Shown: positions 1-7,559 of the stretch, piece by piece
Position numbering within the stretch: position 1 is the first letter of the stretch
How the letters are laid out: each line of letters opens with the position of its first letter
Source of the DNA: Burkholderiales bacterium
GTDB taxonomy: Bacteria > Pseudomonadota > Gammaproteobacteria > Burkholderiales > Burkholderiaceae_C
Length of the DNA: 64,000 nt
Assembly: GCA_025358485.1 (NCBI GenBank)
Contig: JANYJJ010000140.1
Coordinates: forward strand, 1 to 64,000
Direction of reading: 5' to 3'
Made by a program: the position numbers and the translations under genes
Notes under the pieces: generated by a model
What the model was told of the DNA's origin: nothing
Seen by the model: the letters and a program-made list of their open reading frames with translations, nothing else
Database searches by the model: none

Positions 1-259
1 GCTCAAGGGCTCGGGCTGGTACGTCACCGACTTTCGCGGTGGCGCGGCTGCTGCGACTTCGGAGGGCGGCAAAGAGGGTGGCAAAGAGAGCGGAAAAGAA
101 AGTGGCAAAGAAAGTGGCAAAGAGAGCGGTGCTGCCAAACCAGCCGGTGAGAAGACAGGCGACGCTTCGGCTTCCGGCGCAACTGCGGCTGCGCCCGCGT
201 CAAGCCCGACACCAGCAGCTTCGAGTGCACCGGCTGCAGCCCCCGCTGCCAGCAAGTAA
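1..259 (+). CDS. FmdB-family zinc ribbon protein, C-terminal part (truncated by window edge)
   Basis: Only the 3' part is present; the reading frame runs from base 2 to a TAA at 257-259. The first visible residues, LKGSGWYVTDFR, match the end of the conserved domain of FmdB-type small zinc-ribbon proteins. In this family they follow a CxxC...CxxC ribbon that lies outside the window. The remainder is a low-complexity tail: five G/S-G-K-E units from a 12-bp tandem repeat (65-124), then an Ala/Ser/Pro-rich stretch. Location just upstream of DUF502 and aspS agrees with the order common in betaproteobacteria. Function is unclear (putative regulatory protein). Confidence 0.75.
   Translation, partial: LKGSGWYVTDFRGGAAAATSEGGKEGGKESGKESGKESGKESGAAKPAGEKTGDASASGATAAAPASSPTPAASSAPAAAPAASK
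65..124 (+). repeat. 12-bp tandem repeat encoding GKE(S/G) units
   Basis: Five 12-bp units (GGC/AGT-GGC-AAA-GAG/GAA type) in frame with the FmdB-like protein. Units differ only at wobble or near-wobble positions. The repeat sits in a disordered C-terminal tail, where changes in copy number would be tolerated. Confidence 0.8.
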
Positions 260-283
260 GTCACTACGCCCGCAAGGACAGTC

Positions 284-994
284 TTGAAAAAATACCTCCT
301 CGCGGGCTTGTTGGTGTGGCTGCCGCTGGCCATCACCATCTGGGTTTTGCACTCCGTCCTGGGCTTGCTCGACGGCGTGTTCGGTGTGGTGCTGTCGGCC
401 ACCCAGGCCGTGTTGCCTGAAGCGGCGCGTGTGCCCCTCGATGTGCTGCGCCGCATACCGGGTTTGAGCGTCATCGTCATGGTGGCGGGTCTGTTGCTCA
501 CTGGCATCTTCGCGGCCAACATCTTCGGGCAGTGGTGGCTCACACAAGGCAGCCGCTTGCTCAACAAAATTCCCATCGTCAAATCAATTTACAGCTCGGT
601 CAAACAGGTGTCGGACACCTTGTTTTCCAGCAGCGGCAATGCGTTTCGCGAAGCGGTTTTGGTGGAGTACCCGCGCCACGGCTCTTGGACCATCGCCTTC
701 GTGACCGGCAAGCCCAGCGGCGAAGCCGGGCAGCATTTGACGGGCGACTATCTGAGCCTGTACGTGCCCACCACACCCAACCCCACGTCGGGCTTCTTTT
801 TGATGGTGCCGCGCGCCGATGTCAAAGGCTTGAACATGAGCGTGGACGAGGCTTTGAAATACGTCATCTCGATGGGCGTGGTGGCACCCCCGAATTCGCA
901 TGCCAACACCAACCCAAATCTCAACGCCAACGCCAAAGCCAAAGCCAACGCCAACGCCAACGTCGCGCAAGTGCCGCGAAATCAGCCCGGTTGA
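284..994 (+). CDS. DUF502 domain-containing membrane protein
   Basis: A 236-residue protein of the DUF502 family, function unknown. Two membrane segments are visible: residues about 4-30 (LLAGLLVWLPLAITIWVL) and about 62-85 (VIVMVAGLLLTGIFAANIFG). The signature region NKIPIVKSIYSSVKQV and a C-terminal soluble domain with FFLMVPRADV follow. The TTG start at 284 is chosen because AAGGA lies just upstream and the protein begins MKKYLLAGLL as usual in the family. The last 30 residues are a low-complexity Asn/Ala/Lys tail encoded by hexanucleotide repeats. It lies 24 bp after the FmdB gene and 119 bp before aspS, probably in one transcription unit. Confidence 0.9.
   Translation: MKKYLLAGLLVWLPLAITIWVLHSVLGLLDGVFGVVLSATQAVLPEAARVPLDVLRRIPGLSVIVMVAGLLLTGIFAANIFGQWWLTQGSRLLNKIPIVKSIYSSVKQVSDTLFSSSGNAFREAVLVEYPRHGSWTIAFVTGKPSGEAGQHLTGDYLSLYVPTTPNPTSGFFLMVPRADVKGLNMSVDEALKYVISMGVVAPPNSHANTNPNLNANAKAKANANANVAQVPRNQPG
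923..964 (+). repeat. hexanucleotide repeat (AACGCC/AAAGCC)
   Basis: Seven 6-bp units encode alternating Asn-Ala and Lys-Ala at the C-terminus of the DUF502 protein. This looks like a slippage-prone microsatellite in a non-conserved tail. Confidence 0.8.
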
Positions 995-1013
995 GCGCGC
1001 GGCGAGCGCTCAA
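991..1013 (+). terminator. hairpin overlapping the DUF502 stop codon
   Basis: Perfect 8-bp stem TTGAGCGC / GCGCTCAA (991-998 and 1006-1013) with a 7-nt loop. The TGA stop of the DUF502 gene is inside the left arm. There is no downstream T-run, so this is at best a weak or Rho-assisted terminator or an mRNA-stabilising hairpin. Confidence 0.4.
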
Positions 1014-1113
1014 CCCAAGGGGTCTCTGCCAAGCAGCCCCCTCAGCGCCACCCCGATCAAGCAGTTGTCCGTGCGCGCAACTGCCACACTGAAACAGACC
1101 TTGGAGTGAATTC

Positions 1114-2952
1114 ATGAGAACAACTTACTGCGGCCTCGTCAGCGAAGCCTTGATGGATCAAACCGTCACCTTGATGGGCTGGGCGCACCGTCGCCGTGAC
1201 CACGGCGGCGTGATTTTTATCGACCTGCGCGACCGCGAAGGCCTGGTGCAAATCGTTTGCGACCCCGACCGCGCCGACATGTTCAAAGTGGCCGAAAACG
1301 TGCGCGGTGAATTCTGTTTGAAAGTGGTCGGCAAAGTGCGCGCGCGCCCCGCAGGCACGGCGAACGCCAACCTCATCAGCGGAAAAATTGAAGTGCTGTG
1401 TTTGGAGCTGGAAGTGCTGAACCCCAGCGTCACGCCGCCTTTTCAAATTGACGACGACAACCTGTCCGAGACCACGCGCCTCACGCATCGCGTGCTCGAT
1501 TTGCGTCGCCCGCAAATGCAAAAAAACCTCATGCTGCGCTACCGCGTGTCCATGGAGGTGCGCAAGTTTTTGGACGCCAACGGTTTCATCGACATTGAAA
1601 CGCCCATGCTGACCAAAAGCACGCCCGAAGGCGCGCGCGATTACCTTGTGCCCAGCCGCGTGAACGAAGGCATGTTCTTCGCGTTGCCGCAAAGCCCGCA
1701 ACTCTTCAAGCAGTTGTTGATGGTGGCTGGTTTTGACCGCTATTACCAAATCACCAAATGCTTTCGAGACGAAGATTTGCGCGCCGATCGCCAGCCCGAA
1801 TTCACGCAGATAGACATTGAAACCAGCTTCCTCACCGAAGAAGAAATTCGCGCCATGTTCGAGGGGATGATCCGCACCGTTTTCAAGAACGCCATCGGTG
1901 TTGATTTGCCGGTCTACCCCGTCATGAAGTACGGTGAAGCCATGCACCGCTTTGGCTCTGACAAGCCCGATCTGCGCGTGAAGTTGGAGTTCACCGAACT
2001 CACGGATGTGATGAAAACGGTGGACTTCAAAGTCTTCAGCACGCCCGCGACCACCGCCGGTGGCCGCGTGGTGGCGCTGCGCGTGCCGGGCGGCGGCGAA
2101 GCTGGCGTTGGAGCGGCGGGGGGCATCAGCCGTGGTGAGATCGATGCCTACACCGAGTTCGTGAAAATCTACGGGGCCAAAGGCTTGGCCTGGATCAAGG
2201 TCAACGACCTGAGCAAAGGCCGCGAAGGTCTGCAAAGCCCCATCGTGAAAAACTTGCACGACCAGGCGGTGGCCGACATCCTCAGTCGCACGGGCGCGCA
2301 AACAGGTGACCTGATTTTCTTCGGTGCCGATAAAGGCAAGATCGTTAACGATGCCATCGGCGCGCTGCGCGTCAAGTTGGGTCACAGCGAATTTGGCAAG
2401 GCCCACGGTCTGTTCGACGACGTGTGGGCACCGTTGTGGGTGGTGGACTTCCCGATGTTTGAGCAAGACGACATTGGTCAGCGTTGGAACGCGGTGCACC
2501 ACCCCTTCACCGCACCGAAAGACGGCCACGAAGACCTGATGGACACGGACCCCGGAGCCTGCATTTCCAAAGCCTACGACATGGTGCTCAACGGCTGGGA
2601 AATGGGCGGCGGATCGGTGCGAATTCACCGCGCTGAAATCCAAAGTAAGGTCTTCAAAGCCCTCAACATTGGCCCCGAAGAAGCGCAAGAAAAGTTCGGT
2701 TTCTTGCTGGACGCCTTGCAGTACGGCGCGCCGCCGCACGGCGGTTTGGCCTTCGGCTTAGACCGCTTGGTGACCATGATGACGCGCGCTGAAAGCATCC
2801 GTGACGTGATTGCTTTTCCCAAAACTCAGCGTGCTCAATGTTTGCTCACCGGCGCGCCATCGGCAGTGGACGAAAAGCAGTTGCGCGAATTACACATACG
2901 GCTTCGCAACGCGCAGGCGCAGGTGCAGGTGCCAGCGCAGCCAGCAGTTTGA
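1114..2952 (+). CDS. aspS: aspartyl-tRNA synthetase
   Basis: A 612-residue class II aminoacyl-tRNA synthetase that charges tRNA-Asp in the cytoplasm. The N-terminal OB-fold anticodon-binding domain (residues 1-105, with [20 protein letters not shown]) is followed by the class II catalytic core. Motif 2 reads [13 protein letters not shown] and motif 3 [13 protein letters not shown] near residues 545-560. A bacterial insertion (GAD) domain sits between about residues 290 and 415. GGAG lies 8 bp before the ATG. The C-terminal extension [12 protein letters not shown] is non-conserved. Length is normal for bacterial AspRS. Whether it is discriminating or also charges tRNA-Asn cannot be told without checking for asnS and gatCAB elsewhere. 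Confidence 0.98.
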   Translation: MRTTYCGLVSEALMDQTVTLMGWAHRRRDHGGVIFIDLRDREGLVQIVCDPDRADMFKVAENVRGEFCLKVVGKVRARPAGTANANLISGKIEVLCLELEVLNPSVTPPFQIDDDNLSETTRLTHRVLDLRRPQMQKNLMLRYRVSMEVRKFLDANGFIDIETPMLTKSTPEGARDYLVPSRVNEGMFFALPQSPQLFKQLLMVAGFDRYYQITKCFRDEDLRADRQPEFTQIDIETSFLTEEEIRAMFEGMIRTVFKNAIGVDLPVYPVMKYGEAMHRFGSDKPDLRVKLEFTELTDVMKTVDFKVFSTPATTAGGRVVALRVPGGGEAGVGAAGGISRGEIDAYTEFVKIYGAKGLAWIKVNDLSKGREGLQSPIVKNLHDQAVADILSRTGAQTGDLIFFGADKGKIVNDAIGALRVKLGHSEFGKAHGLFDDVWAPLWVVDFPMFEQDDIGQRWNAVHHPFTAPKDGHEDLMDTDPGACISKAYDMVLNGWEMGGGSVRIHRAEIQSKVFKALNIGPEEAQEKFGFLLDALQYGAPPHGGLAFGLDRLVTMMTRAESIRDVIAFPKTQRAQCLLTGAPSAVDEKQLRELHIRLRNAQAQVQVPAQPAV

Positions 2953-3012
2953 TTTGAAGGCGCGCTGGGCAAAGCTCGGAACTCCGGCTGCACCGTTGCA
3001 AATCAAACTTTT
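2946..3012 (+). terminator. long inverted repeat spanning the aspS stop codon
   Basis: A perfect 11-bp inverted repeat, AGTTTGATTTG (2946-2956) and CAAATCAAACT (2999-3009), encloses a second imperfect hairpin (AGCTCGG/CCGGCT) and is followed by TTT. The TGA of aspS lies in the left arm. It is a plausible transcription terminator or 3'-end processing hairpin for the aspS mRNA. Confidence 0.45.
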
Positions 3013-3153
3013 CAGCTCGCTTGGACATTGCGACGCAAGCGGTCAGCGTATGGTGCGTTCGGTTCACACGGTGCATGCACCGCAGCTGGTGCGGGCATGG
3101 CGCACGTTGGTTACCGGGCAGCGATGTTCACCGGCACTGAGCAGCTTTGATTC

Positions 3154-3633
3154 ATGACCACCGCGCGCCTTCCCAAAATCCCTGAATCTGTACTCGTTGT
3201 CATTCACACCGCCGACTTGCAAGTGCTGTTGATTGAGCGGGCCGACAAGCCCGGTTTTTGGCAAAGCGTGACGGGGTCGAAAGACGCACTCGACGAGCCT
3301 TCAGCCGAGACTGCCGCGCGCGAGGTGATGGAGGAAACGGGTATTGCAGTGGGCTCAAGCGCTGTGCCCACATCCAACTTGCGCGACTGGCAACAGCGCA
3401 ATGTCTACGAGATTTTTGAGACCTGGCGACACCGCTACGCGCCGGGCGTGACGCACAACACTGAGCACGTGTTCAGCCTGTGTGTGCCGCGCGATGTGGT
3501 GGTGACCTTGGCTGCGCGCGAGCATCTGCGCTTTGAATGGCTGGCGTTGCCCGAGGCCGCAGCGCGTTGCTTTTCCCCGTCCAATGCGCAGGCGATTCTT
3601 GAATTGCCGCAGCGCATCGGAGCGACCTTGTGA
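3154..3633 (+). CDS. nudB: dihydroneopterin triphosphate diphosphatase (Nudix hydrolase)
   Basis: A 159-residue Nudix protein. The Nudix box is recognisable from GSKDALDEPSAETAAREV to MEETG, with the REVMEETG core intact. The N-terminus (PESVLVVIHT, LIERADKPGFWQSVTGS) and the WRHRYAPGVTHNTEHVF segment are characteristic of NudB, which removes pyrophosphate from dihydroneopterin triphosphate in folate synthesis. The neighbourhood aspS-nudB is common in Burkholderiales and supports the call. No strong ribosome-binding site is visible before the ATG. The stop overlaps the start of the next gene (GTGA), suggesting translational coupling. Confidence 0.9.
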   Translation: MTTARLPKIPESVLVVIHTADLQVLLIERADKPGFWQSVTGSKDALDEPSAETAAREVMEETGIAVGSSAVPTSNLRDWQQRNVYEIFETWRHRYAPGVTHNTEHVFSLCVPRDVVVTLAAREHLRFEWLALPEAAARCFSPSNAQAILELPQRIGATL

Positions 3634-4439
3634 AACGCCATTCGCTGAGCACTCATGCGGCCACGCAGCTGAGCACCCAGCACCCCAGTGACGTTTTGCG
3701 CGTGGCCACCTACAACATCCACAAAGGTGTGCGCGGCGTGGGCCCGCGCAAGCGGCTGGAAATTCACAACCTCGCGCTGGGCATCGAAGCGATTGACGCC
3801 GAATTGATTTTTTTGCAAGAAGTGCGCTTCAGCAACCGCGCCGAGGCGCGTCAGTTCACCGATGTGCATCGCGGCTGGCCGCGCATGCCGCAAGCTGATT
3901 TTTTGGCCCCTGAAGGCTACGCAGTGGCTTACCGCACCAACGCCGTCACGCGCGACGGCGAACATGGCAACGCCCTGTTGTCGCGCTGGCCTCTGGGCGA
4001 TTCGGGCCACCACGATGTGTCTGACCACCGCTTTGAGCAGCGTGGCTTGCTGCACGTGCCGGTGCATTGGAACGGCAGCACAGTGCACACCGTGGTCGCG
4101 CATTTGGGGCTGATGCATTCCAGCCGTGTGCGTCAGGTGGAACGCATCGCCGCCTTCATTGATGCGCAGGTACCCGTGGGTGCGCCGCTGGTTTTGGCCG
4201 GGGACTTCAACGACTGGGGCGAGAAGCTCGACGCGCCCATCCGCGACATGGGCTTGACGCCAGCGCAAAGCCACAGCGGTGCCATGCCGCGCACTTTTCC
4301 GTCGCGCGTGCCGGTGTTTTCGCTTGACCGCATTTACACGCGCCGCCTTCACTGCACCACCACGCTGGTGCCGCGGGGTTCGGCCTGGGCGCGCATGTCG
4401 GATCACCTGCCGCTGGTCGCCGAGTTTTCTCTGGATTGA
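3630..4439 (+). CDS. endonuclease/exonuclease/phosphatase family protein
   Basis: A 269-residue member of the EEP superfamily (metal-dependent phosphodiesterases including DNase I and Mg-dependent phosphatases). Visible motifs are VATYNIHKG with a catalytic Asn, IFLQEVR with the metal-binding Glu, LVLAGDFNDWG near residue 190, and the terminal RMSDHLPLVAEF with the catalytic His. The GTG start overlaps the nudB stop by 4 bp. It precedes the cardiolipin synthase by 3 bp, the usual order in related genomes, where an EEP protein is paired with ClsB. A role in membrane lipid or nucleic acid turnover is possible; the substrate is unknown. Confidence 0.9.
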   Translation: MKRHSLSTHAATQLSTQHPSDVLRVATYNIHKGVRGVGPRKRLEIHNLALGIEAIDAELIFLQEVRFSNRAEARQFTDVHRGWPRMPQADFLAPEGYAVAYRTNAVTRDGEHGNALLSRWPLGDSGHHDVSDHRFEQRGLLHVPVHWNGSTVHTVVAHLGLMHSSRVRQVERIAAFIDAQVPVGAPLVLAGDFNDWGEKLDAPIRDMGLTPAQSHSGAMPRTFPSRVPVFSLDRIYTRRLHCTTTLVPRGSAWARMSDHLPLVAEFSLD

Positions 4440-4442
4440 ACG

Positions 4443-5741
4443 GTGTCGCCGCCCCTCGCCTTGGATGACCCGAACGCGTCTGACGCCGCGTGGACAGCTG
4501 TGCAGCGCCCGGTCTTCACCGGTGGAAATCAAGTTCAATTGCTGCGCGGCGGCGACATGCTTTTTCCGGCCATGGTGGATGCCATCTCAAAGGCCACCTC
4601 CGAAGTCTGGTTGGCCACCTACATCTTCAACAACGACCCTGGTGGCGACAGCGTGGCGCGCGCTTTGGCCGAGGCCGCGCAGCGCGGTGTGCAAGTGCGC
4701 GTGGTTCTTGACGGCTTTGGCTGCAAGGCCTCGTTGCCTCAGCTCTCGCCCGGGTTGGTGTCGGCCGGTGTGCAGCTCACGATTTTTCGGCCCCTGAAGC
4801 GCTGGTGGAATTGGCTGCAACCGGGACAGTTGCGGCGCTTGCATCAAAAGTTGTGCGTGGTGGACGGCCGCGTGGGCTTTGTGGGCGGCATCAACTTGCT
4901 TGACGACCATTTGGATTTGAAACACGGTTGGACTGACGCGCCCCGGCTCGACTTTGCCGTGCACTTCACCGGCCCTGCGGTGCAGGCCGTGGAACAAACC
5001 ATCAGCGCGGTGTGGGCGCGCGCCCAGTTGGGGCGGCACTTCAAACAAGAAGTCAAATTCATCACGCGTGAAGGCCACCCGCTGGCCAACGCCAAGCGCT
5101 TGATTCGGCGTTTGCGCATGACGCAAAACCTCGAACTTGCAGGCCCACCGTCAACGCTTGAACCCATGCATGCCGCCTTCGTGCTGCGCGACAACGTTCG
5201 ACAACGGCGCACCATCGAACGCAGCTACATCGAGGCGATTCGGCGCTCGCACAGCCGAGTCGATTTGATCTCGGCCTACTTTTATCCGGGCCGTGAATTT
5301 CGCCGCGCGTTGGCGGATGCGGCAGGGCGTGGTGTGAAGGTGCGCTTGCTGTTGCAAGGCAAGCTTGACTACCTGATGGCCGGTTTGGCGGCGCGTGCTT
5401 TGTACGACGAATTGCTGGGCCACGGTGTGCGCATTTATGAGTACACGCCCGCTTTTTTGCACGCCAAAGTGGGCTTGGTGGACGACGACTGGGCCACTGT
5501 GGGCAGCTCCAACATCGACCCGTTGTCGTTGCTGCTGAACCTTGAGGCCAACATCGTGGTGCGTGACAAAAATTTTGCGGCTGAACTGGCCTCGGAGTTC
5601 GACCGCGCCGTGGCCGCATCGACTGAGATTGACCCATCACAAACCTACCGACCCGGCGTGGTGGGTGCACTGCGGCGCGGCCTGGTGGCTTGGTGCGCGC
5701 ATGTGTACTTGCGCTTGGCGGGCGCCACCGGGAAGTATTGA
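4443..5741 (+). CDS. clsB: cardiolipin synthase B-type phospholipase D protein
   Basis: A 432-residue phospholipase D superfamily protein with two HKD motifs. The first is RLHQKLCVVDGRVGFVGGIN (about residues 136-155). The second is FLHAKVGLVDDDWATVGSSN (about residues 337-356). The two active-site halves and the absence of N-terminal membrane helices fit ClsB rather than ClsA. ClsB makes cardiolipin from phosphatidylglycerol, or phosphatidylglycerol from phosphatidylethanolamine and glycerol. The start is GTG at 4443, 3 bp after the EEP gene, so the two are probably cotranscribed. The stop abuts a 25-bp tandem repeat that carries the start of the next gene. Confidence 0.9.
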   Translation: MSPPLALDDPNASDAAWTAVQRPVFTGGNQVQLLRGGDMLFPAMVDAISKATSEVWLATYIFNNDPGGDSVARALAEAAQRGVQVRVVLDGFGCKASLPQLSPGLVSAGVQLTIFRPLKRWWNWLQPGQLRRLHQKLCVVDGRVGFVGGINLLDDHLDLKHGWTDAPRLDFAVHFTGPAVQAVEQTISAVWARAQLGRHFKQEVKFITREGHPLANAKRLIRRLRMTQNLELAGPPSTLEPMHAAFVLRDNVRQRRTIERSYIEAIRRSHSRVDLISAYFYPGREFRRALADAAGRGVKVRLLLQGKLDYLMAGLAARALYDELLGHGVRIYEYTPAFLHAKVGLVDDDWATVGSSNIDPLSLLLNLEANIVVRDKNFAAELASEFDRAVAASTEIDPSQTYRPGVVGALRRGLVAWCAHVYLRLAGATGKY

Positions 5742-5742
5742 G

Positions 5743-5817
5743 ATGGATGACTTGATCGTCCTCATACATGGAAAACCTGATCGTCCTTCGCCATGGATGA
5801 CTTGATCGTCCTGCGGC
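5743..5817 (+). repeat. 25-bp tandem triplication over the exonuclease start codon
   Basis: Three consecutive 25-bp units start at 5743, 5768 and 5793, each beginning with ATGGA and containing TGATCGTCCT. Units 1 and 3 share a perfect first 20 bases; unit 2 has four or five substitutions. Because 25 is not a multiple of three, each unit starts an ATG in a different frame. Only the third leads into the long gene; the first stops at 5805 and the second at 5800. Confidence 0.85.
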
Positions 5818-6878
5818 CGAGTGGCCTTTACTGTCCGCCCGGCAATTTCTACATCGACCCGTGGCGGGCGGTAGACCGTGCCGTCATCACCCATGCCCAC
5901 GCCGACCATTCACGCTCTGGGCATGGCCACTATCTGGCCAGCGCGGCGAGTGAAGGCGTGATGCGCGCGCGCTTGGGCCACGTCAATTTGCAAACCGTGA
6001 AATACGGCGAGGTGATTGACCACTTTGGCGTGCGCCTGAGCTTGCACCCTGCGGGTCATGTGCTGGGTTCGGCTCAAGTGCGCCTCGAACACGGTGGCCG
6101 GGTTTGGGTGGCGTCGGGCGATTACTTCCTGACGGCTCATGAAGCAGACAGCCGTGAAAACAACCTCACCTGCGACGCCTTCGAGCCGGTGCGCTGTGAC
6201 TGCTTCATCACCGAGAGCACCTTCGGCTTGCCGATTTACCGCTGGCAGCCGCAGCGCGACATCTTCAACGACATCAATGCCTGGTGGCGTGCCAACGCCG
6301 ACGCCGGTCGCGCCAGTTTGCTTCTGGGCTACAGCTTCGGCAAAGCGCAGCGCATCTTGGCGGGCGTAGACCCCCGCATCGGCCCCATCGTGGTTCACGC
6401 GGCGGTGGAGCCGCTGAACCGCGCCTACCGTGAGGCGGGGGTGCGCTTGCCCGCCACCCAACTCATCTCAGACGTCACCGACAAATCGGTTCTGCGGCGC
6501 GCCTTGGCCGTCGCCCCGCCTGCTGTGCAAGGCAGTGCCTGGGCAAAGCGTTTTGACGCACCGGGCTTGCCCGCCAGCGACGCGTTCGCCAGCGGCTGGA
6601 TGCAACTGCGCGGCGGGCGTCGCCGTCAAGGCGTAGACCGCGGCTTTGTGTTGAGCGACCACGCCGATTGGCCTGGTTTGCAACGGGCCATACGCGCTTC
6701 GGGGGCCGAGCGCGTCATCGTCACCCACGGCTACGAGGCCGTCATGGTGCGCTGGTTGCAGTCGCAAGGCTTGGAGGCGGGATCGTTCAAAACCGAGTAC
6801 GGCGACCAAGCAGAAGAGGCTCAAGTTCAGGCCAGCGATGACGATGTAAAACCAGTGGTGTTGTCGTCAAAAGAGTAA
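5793..6878 (+). CDS. ligase-associated DNA exonuclease (metallo-beta-lactamase/beta-CASP fold)
   Basis: A 361-residue nuclease of the SNM1/CPSF-like family found next to ATP-dependent DNA ligases. The metal site HAHADHSRSGHG lies at residues about 31-42. Also visible are LHPAGHVLGSAQV, VWVASGDYF, a FITESTFGLP motif and a terminal FVLSDHADWPGL / VIVTHGYEAV. These are the usual HxHxDH, Asp and C-terminal His positions. The family provides manganese-dependent DNA exonuclease activity in a repair gene cluster. The start at 5793 gives the family N-terminus (LIVLRPSGLYCPPGNFYIDPW). It is preceded by two decoy copies of the start region. Confidence 0.92.
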   Translation: MDDLIVLRPSGLYCPPGNFYIDPWRAVDRAVITHAHADHSRSGHGHYLASAASEGVMRARLGHVNLQTVKYGEVIDHFGVRLSLHPAGHVLGSAQVRLEHGGRVWVASGDYFLTAHEADSRENNLTCDAFEPVRCDCFITESTFGLPIYRWQPQRDIFNDINAWWRANADAGRASLLLGYSFGKAQRILAGVDPRIGPIVVHAAVEPLNRAYREAGVRLPATQLISDVTDKSVLRRALAVAPPAVQGSAWAKRFDAPGLPASDAFASGWMQLRGGRRRQGVDRGFVLSDHADWPGLQRAIRASGAERVIVTHGYEAVMVRWLQSQGLEAGSFKTEYGDQAEEAQVQASDDDVKPVVLSSKE

Positions 6879-7004
6879 GCAAAATTTGAGCAGACAATCG
6901 ATTTCCGACTGGTCAATTTTTGCCTAAACGATCCATTTCGTGCAAAGCTCGCGGCCTGACCGCGCAGGCCAAAGATTAGCCTGTGATTCCTGCAGACGCC
7001 CAGC

Positions 7005-7532
7005 GTGAAAGTTATCCCCTTGAACCTGCAACATGACTCTCAGCAACTAGAAGACGTTGCGCACCGTTTGTCGCACACCCATCACCCGCAGGACTGGGTG
7101 GGCGGGGTGCGTCGTGCCTTCGGTGCGGTCACCCTTGTGCCGTCGCGTAATACTGCCGAGCTGGAAGCCCAGCCGCCCCATTTTTTAGCGGCACTGTGGA
7201 AGCCGGCCGACTCGACCGGGCCGTTTTTATCGCGCCTGCCCACGCACGCCATGGTCATCACGCCGGACGCTATCACCGCCGTGCGCGGCCTGCTGGCCGA
7301 GGTGCCGCTGAATGCGCGCTTGTGGCTGGCCAACACCAACATCGATTGGGCCTTGGTGGCGCACATCGTCATGCTGGCCGAAAAGCGCTTGGAGGCCTAC
7401 CAATACCGCGAGCTGGGTGCCTTTGCCAAGTCGGAAGAACGCGTTTTGATGGCCTCCATCAGCGTCAGCTACGAAGGCGGCGATTCGGTGTTTTGCCAGT
7501 TCGTGCGCACCTCAACAGGCGGCTTAGACTGA
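7005..7532 (+). CDS. hypothetical protein between exonuclease and DNA ligase
   Basis: A 175-residue soluble protein with no family I can recognise. It has no signal peptide or membrane segment, and contains a mixed alpha/beta composition with the segments THAMVITPDAITAVRGLL and LWLANTNIDWALVAHIVMLA. The GTG at 7005 is the first start in frame; no clear Shine-Dalgarno is seen. It ends 27 bp before the ATP-dependent ligase on the same strand, so it may be part of the repair unit. Codon usage and GC content resemble the neighbours, supporting a real gene. Confidence 0.7.
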   Translation: MKVIPLNLQHDSQQLEDVAHRLSHTHHPQDWVGGVRRAFGAVTLVPSRNTAELEAQPPHFLAALWKPADSTGPFLSRLPTHAMVITPDAITAVRGLLAEVPLNARLWLANTNIDWALVAHIVMLAEKRLEAYQYRELGAFAKSEERVLMASISVSYEGGDSVFCQFVRTSTGGLD

Positions 7533-7559
7533 CACTTTGACAGGGCACTTTGTGCGGTC

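Noticed and set aside
1057..2739. Long antisense open frame (560 codons) opposite aspS
   Set aside because: It mirrors the codon pattern of aspS in a high-GC gene, has a His/Val/Phe-rich composition and no family resemblance; it is a shadow frame.
3435..4538. Antisense open frame of 367 codons opposite nudB and the EEP gene
   Set aside because: Arg/His-rich shadow of two confidently assigned genes on the other strand.
5743..5805. Possible small phosphatase-like peptide (LIVLIHGKP) at the 25-bp repeat
   Set aside because: Resemblance to a histidine-phosphatase N-terminus is limited to a few residues and arises from the repeat; the frame is only 20 codons.
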